A stretch of DNA of 64,000 nucleotides from Variovorax boronicumulans (lineage in GTDB: Bacteria; Pseudomonadota; Gammaproteobacteria; Burkholderiales; Burkholderiaceae_C), in contig NZ_JARXVG010000004.1 of assembly GCF_029892485.1 (NCBI RefSeq), positions 434,001 through 498,000 on the forward strand, given 5' to 3'. Shown here piece by piece: positions 8,361-19,339 of the stretch; within the stretch, counting starts at the first letter, position 1, and every line of letters begins with the position of its first letter. Both the position numbers and the translations under genes were made by a program. The notes beneath the pieces were generated by a model. The model had not been told where the DNA came from. It did not search any database and worked only from the letters and a program-made list of their open reading frames with translations.

Positions 8361-9095
8361 TCAGGCTCTCCGGAGCCGGGTGAAGAGCTCGAACTCCCAG
8401 TTGCGCATCCCCAGCAGCAGCGTGTAGCCCTCGCGGTCCTTGGCCGACAGCTTCTGGTCGGTCTGGTGCTGCTGCGCGAAGTCTTGCGCCACGCGCTGCA
8501 GGCGCTCTAGGAAGGCCGGCGCCAGCGAACGGCTGATCGAGCCGTGCACCAGTAGCAGGCCCTCGGCCGGGCCGTCGAAGCCGCCGCGGTAGTAGTCCAG
8601 CACCACGTTCTCGCGGAAGAACTCCATCACCGGGCCGTGCGGCCGCCAGCGGAAGGTCTTGGCGAGCTTCAGGCGATACCGGTTGAGCGGACGCAGCTCG
8701 ATGATGCCGATGCGGTCCAGCTGCGCGAGGCAGCCGATGCACTCGGCCTCGCTGATCCGGTAGGCCGTCACGATCTGCTCCAACGTCCACTGGCTCAGCA
8801 CGCTGATGGCCACCAGCAGCAGCTTCTTGTCCTTGACCACTGCCTTTTCCTGCTCCTGCGTCAGCTCCTTGAGCAGCGGCTGGGCGTCGGCCACGCGGCG
8901 CGCGAGTTCTGCGAAATCGATCTTCAGGGCCCGGCAGATGGCGTCCACGCGCGACAGCGGCATGTCGCTCTTGGCCAGCATCCGCTTGACGCTGGATTCG
9001 GCCATGTCGAGCGACCGGGCCAGGTCGGCGTAGGTCATGCGGGCGCTTTTGAGTTCGTTCTTGAGGGCGAGTACGAGGTCGACGGTGGTGCTCAT
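8361..9095 (-). CDS. XRE-family HTH transcriptional regulator
   Basis: A 244-residue regulator. An N-terminal Cro/C1-type helix-turn-helix (YADLARSLDMAESSVKRMLA, residues about 21-40) is followed by a longer alpha/beta domain without an identifiable ligand pocket. The C-terminal part (FFRENVVLDYYRGGF onward) is a conserved extension often seen in Comamonadaceae proteins of this type. It converges with pyrF, with only four bases between the stops, and is divergent from the CREST-family membrane protein, a possible target. The target is an inference. Confidence 0.8.
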   Translation of the reverse strand: MSTTVDLVLALKNELKSARMTYADLARSLDMAESSVKRMLAKSDMPLSRVDAICRALKIDFAELARRVADAQPLLKELTQEQEKAVVKDKKLLLVAISVLSQWTLEQIVTAYRISEAECIGCLAQLDRIGIIELRPLNRYRLKLAKTFRWRPHGPVMEFFRENVVLDYYRGGFDGPAEGLLLVHGSISRSLAPAFLERLQRVAQDFAQQHQTDQKLSAKDREGYTLLLGMRNWEFELFTRLRRA

Positions 9096-9233
9096 GAAGG
9101 GTGCTGGGCGCTGGATGGGTATTAGAAAGAGATACCGTTGGGTGTGAAATAGTGCCTCGTATCGATTCTCGATGCCTGCAGAGCGACTGGCAACTAAATT
9201 CCGCGGCTCGTTACCCACCCACCGAGGTCCGCC

Positions 9234-10091
9234 ATGCTCCTGCCCACTTTCAGCCGCCGTGAACGCGCATTGCTCTTCACCTTCGCGTTGCTCACGCTGA
9301 TCGCCTTCTTCGGCCCGGCACTGCCGGCCGCCGACGTGGCGTTCGCCTCGGTCTTCGCCGACGACCGGGCCTGGCATGGCCTGCCGAACGCGATGGACGT
9401 GCTGAGCAACCTGCCGTTCGTGGTGATCGGCGTCCTCGGGCTGTACCGGCTCAATCGCATCGACCGTTCGCACCAGGAGGCGCTGGCCGAGTTCCCGCTT
9501 GCCCCGCCCGCCATCGATCCGCCGGACAACACGCTGGACTGCGCCTGGCTCTTCTTCGCCGGCCTGATCGCCACTGCCGCCGGCTCGGCCTTCTATCACC
9601 TGATGCCCGACGTCCCCCGGCTCGCGGCGGACCGCGCCGGCATGGCGGTGGCCTTCGCGGGGCTGATCGGCATCGCGGTGTGCGAACGGGTGAGCCAGCG
9701 CGCCGGCTGGCCGGCAGCGTGGTTCGTCCTCACGGCCGGCCTGCTGGCGGCCGAGGTGTCGCAGGAAAGCGGCAACGTCATGCCGTGGGCGCTGGTGCAG
9801 TTCGGCGGCATGGCGCTGGTGCTCACCCTGGCGCTGGCCGCGCCGATGCGCGGCGCGGTGGGGCTCAAGCTGGGCTGGGTGATCTTTTTCTACGCACTGG
9901 CCAAGGCCTTCGAGCTGGGCGACCGGCAGATCTACGAGGCGACGCAGCACCTGGTCTCGGGCCACACGCTCAAGCACCTGACGGCGGCGCTGGCGGGCCT
10001 GCCGGTGTTGCTGGCGCTGCGCACGCTGGAGAAGGGCTGGGAAGCACGGCTGCTGCGGCACAATCCCGACGCAGCCGCTATCACGGCCTGA
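9234..10091 (+). CDS. CREST-superfamily (alkaline ceramidase-like) integral membrane protein
   Basis: A 285-residue protein with about seven hydrophobic segments. The spaced polar motifs of the CREST hydrolase superfamily are visible: GSAFYH (Ser and His), then AADR (Asp), and near the end GHTLKH (His-x3-His), the set proposed to bind zinc in alkaline ceramidases. SNLPF after the second segment is also typical. The family acts on amide bonds in membrane lipids; the bacterial substrate is unknown. It lies 14 bp before an LplT-PlsC lipid-recycling fusion on the same strand, which supports a lipid-related role. A GAGGTC ribosome binding site precedes the ATG. Confidence 0.65.
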   Translation: MLLPTFSRRERALLFTFALLTLIAFFGPALPAADVAFASVFADDRAWHGLPNAMDVLSNLPFVVIGVLGLYRLNRIDRSHQEALAEFPLAPPAIDPPDNTLDCAWLFFAGLIATAAGSAFYHLMPDVPRLAADRAGMAVAFAGLIGIAVCERVSQRAGWPAAWFVLTAGLLAAEVSQESGNVMPWALVQFGGMALVLTLALAAPMRGAVGLKLGWVIFFYALAKAFELGDRQIYEATQHLVSGHTLKHLTAALAGLPVLLALRTLEKGWEARLLRHNPDAAAITA

Positions 10092-10105
10092 GGAGAATTC
10101 TTCGA

Positions 10106-12061
10106 ATGACAACCCCCGCCGCTGCTGCCGCCCCCGTGGCGCCTCACGAAGCGAACGCTCACGCCAACCAGTTCGCCTTGCTCAAGCAGCGGCGCTTCGC
10201 GCCTTTCTTCTGGACGCAGTTCGCGGGCGCGGCGAACGACAACCTCTTCAAGTTCGCCTTCACCGTCATGGTGACCTACCAGCTCCAGTTGAGCTGGATG
10301 CCGCCGGCCATGGCGGGCCTGGCGATCGGGGCGCTGTTCATCCTGCCCTTCTTGCTGTTCTCGGCCACGGCTGGCCAGCTCACCGACAAGTTCGACAAGA
10401 CGAAGATGATCCGCTTCGTCAAGAACCTGGAAATCGCGATCATGCTGATCGCGGCCTGGGGCTTCGTCACCGCCAATGCGGTGGTGCTGCTGGGCTGCGT
10501 GTTTCTCATGGGGCTGCACTCCACGCTGTTCGGGCCGGTCAAGTTCGCCTACCTGCCGCAGGTGCTCGATTCGCGAGAGCTCACCGGCGGCAACGGCATG
10601 GTCGAGATGGGCACCTTCGTCGCGATCCTGCTGGGCCAGGTGGCGGGCGGCCTACTGGTGGCGGTGCCGCAGATCGGCCACACGAGCGTGGCCGTGGCCT
10701 GCGTGCTGCTCGCGCTGATCGGCCGGGGCGTGGCGCAGGCCATTCCGCAGGCGCCGGCCACCGACCCGGGGCTGGTCATCAACTGGAATCCCTTCAGCGA
10801 AACCTGGCGCAACCTGAAGCTCGCGCACGGCAACGTGGTGGTGTTCCGCTCGCTGCTGGGCATTTCGTGGATGTGGTTCTTCGGCGCGGTGTTCCTGAGC
10901 CAGTTTCCGAGCTTCGCCAAGGAAGTGCTGCACGGCGACGAGCAGGTGGCCTCGCTGCTGCTGGTGGTGTTCTCCATCGGCATCGGCGTCGGCTCGCTGC
11001 TGTGCGAGACGCTGAGCCGCCGGCAGGTGGAGATCGGCCTCGTGCCGCTGGGCGCGATCGGCATGAGCGTGTTCGCGATCGACCTGTACTTCGCCTCGCG
11101 CGCGCTGCCCAAGGTGGGCGAAATGGGCCTTGGCACCTTCGTGCACCAGCCCGCGCACTGGCGCGTGATGGCCGACCTGGGGCTGCTCTCGCTCTTCGCG
11201 GGCCTCTACAGCGTGCCGATGTACGCGCTCATCCAGCTGCGCAGCCAGCCCACGCACCGGGCGCGGATCATCGCGGCGAACAACATCCTCAATGCGCTGT
11301 TCATGATCGGCAGCTCGGTCATCGCGGGCGCGCTGCTGGGCGCGGGCTTCACGATTCCGCAGATCTTCCTGTTCACCGGCATCGCCAATGCGGTGGTGGC
11401 GTTCTACATCTTCATGCTGGTGCCCGAGTACCTGCTGCGCTTCGTGGCCTGGGTGCTGTCGCGCTTCGTCTACCGCTTCGACATCAAGGGCGACGAGCAC
11501 ATTCCCACCGAGGGTGCCGCCGTGCTGGTGTGCAACCACGTGAGCTTCATCGACGCGGTGCTGCTGATGGCGGCGAGCCCGCGGCCCATCCGCTTCATCA
11601 TGGACCACCGCATCTTCAAGGTGCCGGTGCTCGGCTGGCTGTTCAAGCTGGCCAAGGCCATTCCGATCGCGCCGCAGAGGGAAGACCCGGCGGCCTACGA
11701 AGCGGCCTTTGCCAAGGCGCTGGCCGTGCTGCGGGAAGGCGACCTGCTCGCGATCTTCCCCGAGGGCGCGATCACGCGCGACGGCACGCTGCAGCCCTTC
11801 AAGGGCGGCGTGATGAAGATCGTCGAGAGCGCGCGCGCCGAAGGCATCGAGCCGCCGGTGATCCCGATGGCGCTGACCAACCTCTGGGGCTCGTACTTCA
11901 GCCGCATCGAGCTGCGCGGCGGCCAGCAGGTCGCGATGGCCAAGCCTTTCCGTCGCGGCTTCTACAGCCGCGTGGGCCTGAACGTCGGGCAGGCCGTGCC
12001 GCCGCTGGAGGTGCGGCCCGAGGCGCTGCAGCAGCGCGTGAGCGGGCTGCTGGTGGCCTGA
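10106..12061 (+). CDS. LplT-like MFS transporter fused to a PlsC acyltransferase
   Basis: Predicted to flip lysophospholipid across the inner membrane and re-acylate it. Residues about 30-445 form an MFS domain of the LplT type, opening with FWTQFAGAANDNLFKFA. Residues about 460-651 are a glycerophospholipid acyltransferase with NHVSFID (His478, Asp483) and FPEG (551-554). In E. coli LplT is separate and works with Aas, in which the acyltransferase is fused to an acyl-ACP synthetase; here the synthetase domain is absent. The ATG at 10106 follows AGGAG at good spacing, 14 bp after the CREST-family gene, so the two look co-transcribed. Confidence 0.87.
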   Translation: MTTPAAAAAPVAPHEANAHANQFALLKQRRFAPFFWTQFAGAANDNLFKFAFTVMVTYQLQLSWMPPAMAGLAIGALFILPFLLFSATAGQLTDKFDKTKMIRFVKNLEIAIMLIAAWGFVTANAVVLLGCVFLMGLHSTLFGPVKFAYLPQVLDSRELTGGNGMVEMGTFVAILLGQVAGGLLVAVPQIGHTSVAVACVLLALIGRGVAQAIPQAPATDPGLVINWNPFSETWRNLKLAHGNVVVFRSLLGISWMWFFGAVFLSQFPSFAKEVLHGDEQVASLLLVVFSIGIGVGSLLCETLSRRQVEIGLVPLGAIGMSVFAIDLYFASRALPKVGEMGLGTFVHQPAHWRVMADLGLLSLFAGLYSVPMYALIQLRSQPTHRARIIAANNILNALFMIGSSVIAGALLGAGFTIPQIFLFTGIANAVVAFYIFMLVPEYLLRFVAWVLSRFVYRFDIKGDEHIPTEGAAVLVCNHVSFIDAVLLMAASPRPIRFIMDHRIFKVPVLGWLFKLAKAIPIAPQREDPAAYEAAFAKALAVLREGDLLAIFPEGAITRDGTLQPFKGGVMKIVESARAEGIEPPVIPMALTNLWGSYFSRIELRGGQQVAMAKPFRRGFYSRVGLNVGQAVPPLEVRPEALQQRVSGLLVA

Positions 12062-12178
12062 AAAGTATCCCTGCGAGATACCAGTAGCGGCCCAAACCGC
12101 AACTGGGCCAAGCATTCGAGTCCCGCGGTGCGGTGGCGAACCATCATTCGCCCACCTTCACAACGCCGCGAGGCACTC

Positions 12179-12676
12179 ATGCAACCCTTCTCATCCACCA
12201 CCGTTTCGATCCAGCGCGACACGCGGGCCTGGCAGTTCCAGGCCTGGGCCTCCTTCGCAGTCGCCGTCTTCCTCTGCGCCACCGGCTTGAGCTGGCTGCC
12301 GGGCGAGGCGCTGGACCGGGCGTTCATGGTGATGGGCTACGTGTTCTGCCTGAGCACCGCCTTCGTGCTGGCGAAGTTCATCCGCGACAGCCGGCAGGCC
12401 GAAGGCGCCGCCAGCCGCGACGTGCCCATGTGGCGCCTCGTGGTCTGGGGCAGCTTCTTCACCGCGATAGGCCTGACCGGCTGGGGTCTGGTCCGAATGG
12501 ACATCAACGACGCCTACAAGGCCTTCCTGGGCGTGAGCTGGCTGTTCCTCATCAGCTCGGCGTTCACGCTGGCCAAGACGCTGCGCGACCGCCATGAAGC
12601 CGACCTGATCGACGCCCGCCTGCAAGGCCGCCGCGCCGCCCGCCAGGAAGCCGCTGCTTCCGCCTCGGCCGCATGA
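12179..12676 (+). CDS. YiaA/YiaB-family inner membrane protein
   Basis: A 165-residue protein with two copies of a two-helix membrane unit, about residues 18-60 and 84-125. Each ends in a related basic motif (LAKFIRDSRQAE and LAKTLRDRHEAD), the internal duplication typical of the YiaAB family. The function of the family is unknown. Start at ATG 12179; the upstream candidate adds an unconserved arginine-rich stretch. A possible start of the next gene overlaps its stop (ATGA). Confidence 0.8.
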   Translation: MQPFSSTTVSIQRDTRAWQFQAWASFAVAVFLCATGLSWLPGEALDRAFMVMGYVFCLSTAFVLAKFIRDSRQAEGAASRDVPMWRLVVWGSFFTAIGLTGWGLVRMDINDAYKAFLGVSWLFLISSAFTLAKTLRDRHEADLIDARLQGRRAARQEAAASASAA

Positions 12677-12717
12677 GCCGCCGTATTCCGTCCACCGTCA
12701 GCCAACGAAAGAACGTC

Positions 12718-13176
12718 ATGAAAAAGTCCATGGCCACGCTTGCTCTCGCCGTCTGCACCGCGTTCGCGGGTGTCGCGGCTCCGCTTCACGCGCAGGCCCA
12801 GAGCGATGCATCGGCCGCGCTCTCGCTGCTGCCCGTCGCCTCGGTGATCGGCGCGGCGTCCGTCGTCGGCGCTTCCGCCATGGCGGTGGTTGCGGTGCCC
12901 GCGGCACTGTCGGTGGGCGGCTCCACGCTCGCCGTGGTGGCCGTCGAGGCGTCGGCCGACGGCACCGTCTATGTGCTGGAACGCGCATCGGACGGCGCGC
13001 GCGCCAGCGTCAAGGTGATGGGGCGCGCCGCCAACGGCGCGGCCGCCTCGGTCGGCACGGCCGTCGTGGTCAGCGTGATCGGCAGCGGCATCGTGCTGTC
13101 GGCCGCGGGCGAGGTGCTGGCCTTCGTGCCGAATGCCATCGGCCGTGCGCTGTTGCACAACGAGAGGCTGTCATGA
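12718..13176 (+). CDS. Exported hydrophobic protein of unknown function
   Basis: A 152-residue protein with a clear Sec signal peptide (MKKSMATLALAVCTAFAG, cleavage probably after LHAQAQ). The mature part is very rich in Ala, Val, Gly and Ser with two long apolar stretches separated by a short charged region (TVYVLERASDGARASVKV), so it may associate with a membrane. I do not recognise the family. An alternative start at 12673 would overlap the YiaA/B stop by four bases, but it places 15 charged residues before the signal peptide. Its stop overlaps the DUF2145 start (ATGA), which suggests a shared job. Confidence 0.65.
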   Translation: MKKSMATLALAVCTAFAGVAAPLHAQAQSDASAALSLLPVASVIGAASVVGASAMAVVAVPAALSVGGSTLAVVAVEASADGTVYVLERASDGARASVKVMGRAANGAAASVGTAVVVSVIGSGIVLSAAGEVLAFVPNAIGRALLHNERLS

Positions 13177-13958
13177 AGCGCGCGCTCGCGGTGTGCCTGC
13201 TCGCGCTCGTGGCACTGCAGGCGCAGGCCGGCCGCTCGTGCGAGCAGGTCAAGCCGAGTCCGGCGCTCATCGTCAAAGGCATGCAGTTGGCCGAGCGCAC
13301 GTCGCAGCAGCTCGATACGAGCGGCGCGCGCGTCGTGCTGCTGGCGCGCGCCGGGCAGGACCTGAGCAAGTACGGCCTGCGCTACTCGCACCTGGGCATT
13401 GCCTACAAGACCGACGAAGGCCCGTGGCGCGTGGTGCACAAGCTCAACCAGTGCGGCACCGCGGTGGCTGCGGTCTACCGGCAGGGGCTCGGCGAATTCT
13501 TCCTCGATGACCTGTGGCGCTACGAAGCCGCCTGGATCGTGCCCACGCCGCAGGTACAGACGCAGCTCTTGGCCGCGCTCAACGAGTCGCCCTCGCGCAT
13601 CGTGCGGCTCAACGTGGCGCCCTACAGCATCGTGAGCTACGCCTGGGGCCAGAAATACCAGCAGTCGAACCAATGGGCCATCGAGACGCTGGCTGCGGCC
13701 ATGGAGCCCGCCACCATCAACAACCGCGCGCAGGCACAGGCGTGGATGCAGTTCAAGGGCTACGAACCGACCACCTTGAAGCTCGGCCCGCTCACCCGGC
13801 TGGGCGGCCGCGTGGGCTCGGCAAACATTGCCTTCGACGATCATCCGAACGAAAAGCGGTTTTCGGACCGCATCGAGACAGTGACGGTCGACTCGGTCTT
13901 TGCGTGGATGCCGCGCGCGGGGCTGGGTTCGGCGCCGGTGGCGTTCAAGCTGCAGTAA
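13173..13958 (+). CDS. DUF2145 exported protein
   Basis: A 261-residue protein with an N-terminal signal peptide (cleavage near LQAQA-GRS). It carries the DUF2145 features YSHLGIAYK and SYAWGQKYQQSNQWAIETLA. Two mature cysteines (Cys23 or nearby, and the Cys of LNQCGT) could form a disulfide. The SHLGIA segment looks like the histidine motif of permuted NlpC/P60-type papain-like hydrolases, but I see no cysteine at the partner position, so hydrolase activity is speculative. It is translationally coupled to the upstream exported protein, and 25 bp separate it from the zinc-ribbon membrane protein. Confidence 0.8.
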   Translation: MKRALAVCLLALVALQAQAGRSCEQVKPSPALIVKGMQLAERTSQQLDTSGARVVLLARAGQDLSKYGLRYSHLGIAYKTDEGPWRVVHKLNQCGTAVAAVYRQGLGEFFLDDLWRYEAAWIVPTPQVQTQLLAALNESPSRIVRLNVAPYSIVSYAWGQKYQQSNQWAIETLAAAMEPATINNRAQAQAWMQFKGYEPTTLKLGPLTRLGGRVGSANIAFDDHPNEKRFSDRIETVTVDSVFAWMPRAGLGSAPVAFKLQ

Positions 13959-13983
13959 CTACAAATCCAGAAGAAAGCATCGA

Positions 13984-15048
13984 ATGAGCAAGTCATTGCG
14001 CCTGTCCGAAAAATGGTTTCGCCGCGGCCTCTGGCTCGTGGCGCTGGTGTTCGCGAGCTTCCTGATCGGCCTGGGCAGCACGGTCGTCGGCGACCTGCCG
14101 CAGGTCGAGCGCGTGCGCGGCATCGACGACTTCATCGACCTGCGCGCGGCCGAGCCGCTGCGCGACACCATCAAGGCGTCGGAAGCCGCGGAGTTGCAGG
14201 CCTCACGCGACCTCGACCAGATTCGCCTGCAGCTCAATGCCGCGCAGCAGGCCAGCGCCAATGCGCGTGAGACTTTCGGCAACTGGATCGCCACTCGCCG
14301 CGCGACCGCGCAGCCCGACCAGGACACCGAGCTCATCGCGCGCACCAAGGCGCTCGATGCGTTCAAGCAGAAGGAAGATGCGGTCCAGCGCCAGGTCAAT
14401 GCGCAGCAGAAGATCATGCTCGACGCGCGCCAGGCCGAGCAGCGCGCCCGCACGACGCTCGCGGAACTGGAGCGCGATGCGCAGGTGAAGCTCGATGCCG
14501 AGTACCGCCGCATCGAGCTGCGCGTGTTCGCCTACCGCCTGGCGCTCACGTTGCCGCTGCTGGTCGTGGCCGGCTGGCTGTTCGCGAAGAAGCGCAAGAG
14601 CACCTACTGGCCGTTCGTCTGGGGCTTCATCTTCTTCGCGCTGTTCGCGTTCTTCGTTGAGCTGGTGCCGTACCTGCCAAGCTACGGCGGCTATGTGCGC
14701 TACGTGGTGGGGATCGTGCTCACGGTGCTGGTGGGGCGCTACGCCATCGTTGCGCTCAACGCGTATCTCGCGCGCCAGAAGCTCGCCGAGCAGCAGCCCG
14801 ACCAGGTGCGCCGCGAAGAGTTGAGCTACGACGTTGCGCTCGCACGGCTCGGCAAGGGCGTGTGCCCCGGCTGCGAGCGGCCGGTGGACCTGAAGAACGG
14901 CGAGATCGATTTCTGCCCGCATTGCGGCATCGGCCTGTTCGACCACTGCGGCGTGTGCGAGGCGCGCAAGAGCGCGTTCTCGAAGTTCTGCCACGCCTGC
15001 GGCACCTCGGCGCATGCGGGGCCCGGTAGCGGCACAGCGCTAGCCTGA
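13984..15048 (+). CDS. Coiled-coil membrane protein with C-terminal double zinc ribbon
   Basis: A 354-residue protein. One membrane segment (about 13-35) is followed by a long, probably periplasmic coiled coil (about 50-180, rich in Ala, Gln, Arg, Glu). A cluster of three membrane segments follows (about 180-270), then a cytoplasmic tail with four CxxC pairs: CPGC, CPHC, CGVC and CHAC, i.e. two zinc ribbons. No enzymatic motif is visible, so it looks like a scaffold or sensor. It follows DUF2145 by 25 bp on the same strand, so it is probably in the same operon. The family name is not known to me. Confidence 0.7.
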   Translation: MSKSLRLSEKWFRRGLWLVALVFASFLIGLGSTVVGDLPQVERVRGIDDFIDLRAAEPLRDTIKASEAAELQASRDLDQIRLQLNAAQQASANARETFGNWIATRRATAQPDQDTELIARTKALDAFKQKEDAVQRQVNAQQKIMLDARQAEQRARTTLAELERDAQVKLDAEYRRIELRVFAYRLALTLPLLVVAGWLFAKKRKSTYWPFVWGFIFFALFAFFVELVPYLPSYGGYVRYVVGIVLTVLVGRYAIVALNAYLARQKLAEQQPDQVRREELSYDVALARLGKGVCPGCERPVDLKNGEIDFCPHCGIGLFDHCGVCEARKSAFSKFCHACGTSAHAGPGSGTALA

Positions 15049-15228
15049 GCCGCGCGTGGAGGCGCTGCACTTTCCACTGCAAGCGGGTATTCCGCACGCT
15101 GCGTGGCCAACTTTGGCGAAGCTGTCGCCGCAAAGTGTTAGAACCTTGGCCTGCGCTGCATTTCGCACGCAGCCGGCGTTCACTTTCATGCATCGCCCGG
15201 CCTCCACCACGCACGACGAGGACCTCCC

Positions 15229-15606
15229 ATGAGCTTTTTCGGCAAGATTTTTTCCAAGATTTTTCCGTCGGCCAACGCCGCTGAAGTCGTCGCCGCACCG
15301 CCGGCGGCTGCACCGGGCGCACCGGCCGTTGCGGCACCGCCGCCCTCGATCCCGCTGGGCGACGTGCCCGCCATCCTGGACGCGATGCCCGGTGCCGCCG
15401 CCCTGAACTGGCGCACCTCCATCGTCGACCTGCTCAAGTTGCTGGGCCTGGACAGCAGCCTCGCCGCGCGCAAGGAACTGGCCAGCGAAATTCTCTACAG
15501 CGACGGCGAGCCCGGTTCGGCCGAATGGAACATCGGCCTGCACAAGCAGGTGATGACCCGCATCGCAGCCAATGGCGGCACGCTGCCAGCCGAACTGCGC
15601 GACTGA
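15229..15606 (+). CDS. DUF3597 domain protein
   Basis: A 125-residue protein. The N-terminus MSFFGKIFSKIF looks like a short amphipathic helix, followed by an Ala/Pro-rich linker (about 17-45) and a folded C-terminal domain (LNWRTSIVDLLKLLGLD to the end). That domain carries WNIGLHKQVM and fits DUF3597. Members resemble LysM-associated or secreted small helical domains, but no function is established. A GAGGAC ribosome binding site lies before the ATG, and a strong intrinsic terminator follows 20 bp after the stop. The 180 bp upstream hold no gene that I can see. Confidence 0.78.
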   Translation: MSFFGKIFSKIFPSANAAEVVAAPPAAAPGAPAVAAPPPSIPLGDVPAILDAMPGAAALNWRTSIVDLLKLLGLDSSLAARKELASEILYSDGEPGSAEWNIGLHKQVMTRIAANGGTLPAELRD

Positions 15607-15626
15607 TCCGCGGTACGACGCTCAAC

Positions 15627-15652
15627 AAAAAACCCGGCATGCCGGGTTTTTT
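15627..15652. terminator. Bidirectional intrinsic terminator between convergent genes
   Basis: A perfect stem AAAAAACCCGGCA/TGCCGGGTTTTTT with A-run and T-run at either side, between the DUF3597 gene (plus) and the SDR gene (minus). It can act in both directions. Confidence 0.9.
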
Positions 15653-15673
15653 GCTTTCTGAAGGAGGAAGGCT

Positions 15674-16453
15674 TCAGGTCCAGCCCGCATCCACCACGTA
15701 GTCCTGCGCGGTGCACATGCGCGAATCGTCGGCGGCCAGGAACAGCGCCATCGCCGCGATGTCCTCGGCCATCACCCGGCCCGGCAGGCACTGGGCCGCA
15801 TCGATCTCGGCAGCGGATTCGGGCTTGACCCACAGCTTGATCTGCCGCTCGGTCATTACCCAGCCCGGCATGATCGTGTTGACCCGGATGTTCTGCTTGC
15901 CCAGGTCGCGCGCCAGCGAGCGCGTGAGGCCGATCACGCCCGCCTTGCAGGCCTGGTAGACCGGGTAGCCGCGGCCCTTCATGAGCCAGCTGATCGAGCC
16001 GAAGTTGACGATCGAGCCTCCGCCCAGCGCGCGCATGTCGTCGGCCACGGCCTGGGCGGCGAAGAACTGGTGCTTGATGTTGACGGCCACGAGGCGGTCG
16101 AAATCCTCGCTGGTCACGTCGGCCATCTCGTGGCGCCGGTCGTTGGCCGCGTTGTTCAGCAGCACGCCGATGGGCCCGAAATGGGCGCGTACACCAGCGA
16201 TGGTGGCGGCCAGCGCGGCCGTGTCGGTCACGTCGCAGACGCTGAACAGCGCGGGCGTCTCGCCCTGCAGTTCGGCTGCGAGCGCCGTGCCGGCGGCGGT
16301 GTCGAGGTCGCAGAAGCCGACCTTCGCGCCCTGCGCATGGAAGGCCCGCACCAGCGCCTCGCCGATGCCGCTGGCACCGCCCGAAATGAAGACGGTGCGC
16401 CCGGCGAGTGACGGATAGCGGGCGGTGTAAGAGGAAAGAGTGGCTGTGGTCAT
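15674..16453 (-). CDS. SDR-family NAD(P)-dependent oxidoreductase
   Basis: Classical short-chain dehydrogenase of 259 residues. The cofactor motif is GGASGIG, followed by LNNAAN (NNAG variant), the catalytic Ser in FGSISWL, and the YQACK form of YxxxK. The acidic residue after beta-2 (CDLD) favours NAD. By eye it is closest to sugar dehydrogenases of the xylose/galactose 1-dehydrogenase kind, but the substrate cannot be assigned. It stands alone, converging on DUF3597 and divergent from a small exported protein. Confidence 0.85.
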   Translation of the reverse strand: MTTATLSSYTARYPSLAGRTVFISGGASGIGEALVRAFHAQGAKVGFCDLDTAAGTALAAELQGETPALFSVCDVTDTAALAATIAGVRAHFGPIGVLLNNAANDRRHEMADVTSEDFDRLVAVNIKHQFFAAQAVADDMRALGGGSIVNFGSISWLMKGRGYPVYQACKAGVIGLTRSLARDLGKQNIRVNTIMPGWVMTERQIKLWVKPESAAEIDAAQCLPGRVMAEDIAAMALFLAADDSRMCTAQDYVVDAGWT

Positions 16454-16572
16454 GAGAATGAGGACGACGGCAATGGCGACAGGGCACGAGCGTACCGGAT
16501 GCCGCCGACATCGGGGAAACGCGGGCTTCCACCTGGCGTATGGCTTCCGGCATGTGGGCAGGAAGGCTTCGC

Positions 16573-16962
16573 ATGGATAGCCTTGCGGCCATGAACTCGT
16601 TCAACCGCCGCGCCCTTGTCAGCTTCGCGCTTCTCCCGGCCTTCCTCGTGGTGCGGCAGGTGCGTGCCCAGGCCGCGGCGCCCATTCTGCTGTTCAAGGT
16701 GGTCTCGCCGCACGACGACGTCGTGGTCGGCATCGAGGCGGCTCAGTTGGGTGCCGGCGCCACGCCGCCCGTTCAGCGCCTGGCCGCGATGCTGGCCGAA
16801 AAGGGGCAACTCACGCTGTGGCAATACGCCTCGCAGCACGGCGAGGGTGGCGCGCTGGTGCAGGCGCCGCTGCGGCAGATCGTGGTGTTCAAGAACGAGC
16901 TGCTGCGCATCGAGCCGTACACCACGGCCTTGGCGATCAAGGCGCCGGGCGCCGCGAAGTAG
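16573..16962 (+). CDS. Small exported protein of unknown function
   Basis: A 129-residue protein starting at ATG 16573, where GGAAGG sits six bases upstream. ATG 16591 is a weaker alternative. A signal peptide with a twin-arginine pair (NRRALVSFALLPAFLVV) is followed by a mature part beginning near AQAAAPILLF. The rest is a compact alpha/beta-looking domain without cysteines or recognisable motif. I do not recognise the family. It converges with tgt, with 20 bases between the stops. Confidence 0.6.
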   Translation: MDSLAAMNSFNRRALVSFALLPAFLVVRQVRAQAAAPILLFKVVSPHDDVVVGIEAAQLGAGATPPVQRLAAMLAEKGQLTLWQYASQHGEGGALVQAPLRQIVVFKNELLRIEPYTTALAIKAPGAAK

Positions 16963-16982
16963 GGCGCGGACAGGGCCGCCGG

Positions 16983-19210
<2,228 letters not shown>

Positions 19211-19339
19211 GGTGCTTGAGGGCCGGACGGGCCCGTGCCAAGGAGGCATGGGGAAAGGGAAGAAACCGCGGGAAGGCGGCGATTCTCCCATGCCCGGAAT
19301 CCGGTCTGCGGCGCGGGGTTGCCGAGGCAGAATCGACAG

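Noticed and set aside
15674-16453. D-xylose dehydrogenase matching the xyl transporter
   Set aside because: The SDR looks like sugar dehydrogenases, but it is 40 kb away, has no XylR-like operator that I could see, and key specificity residues cannot be judged.
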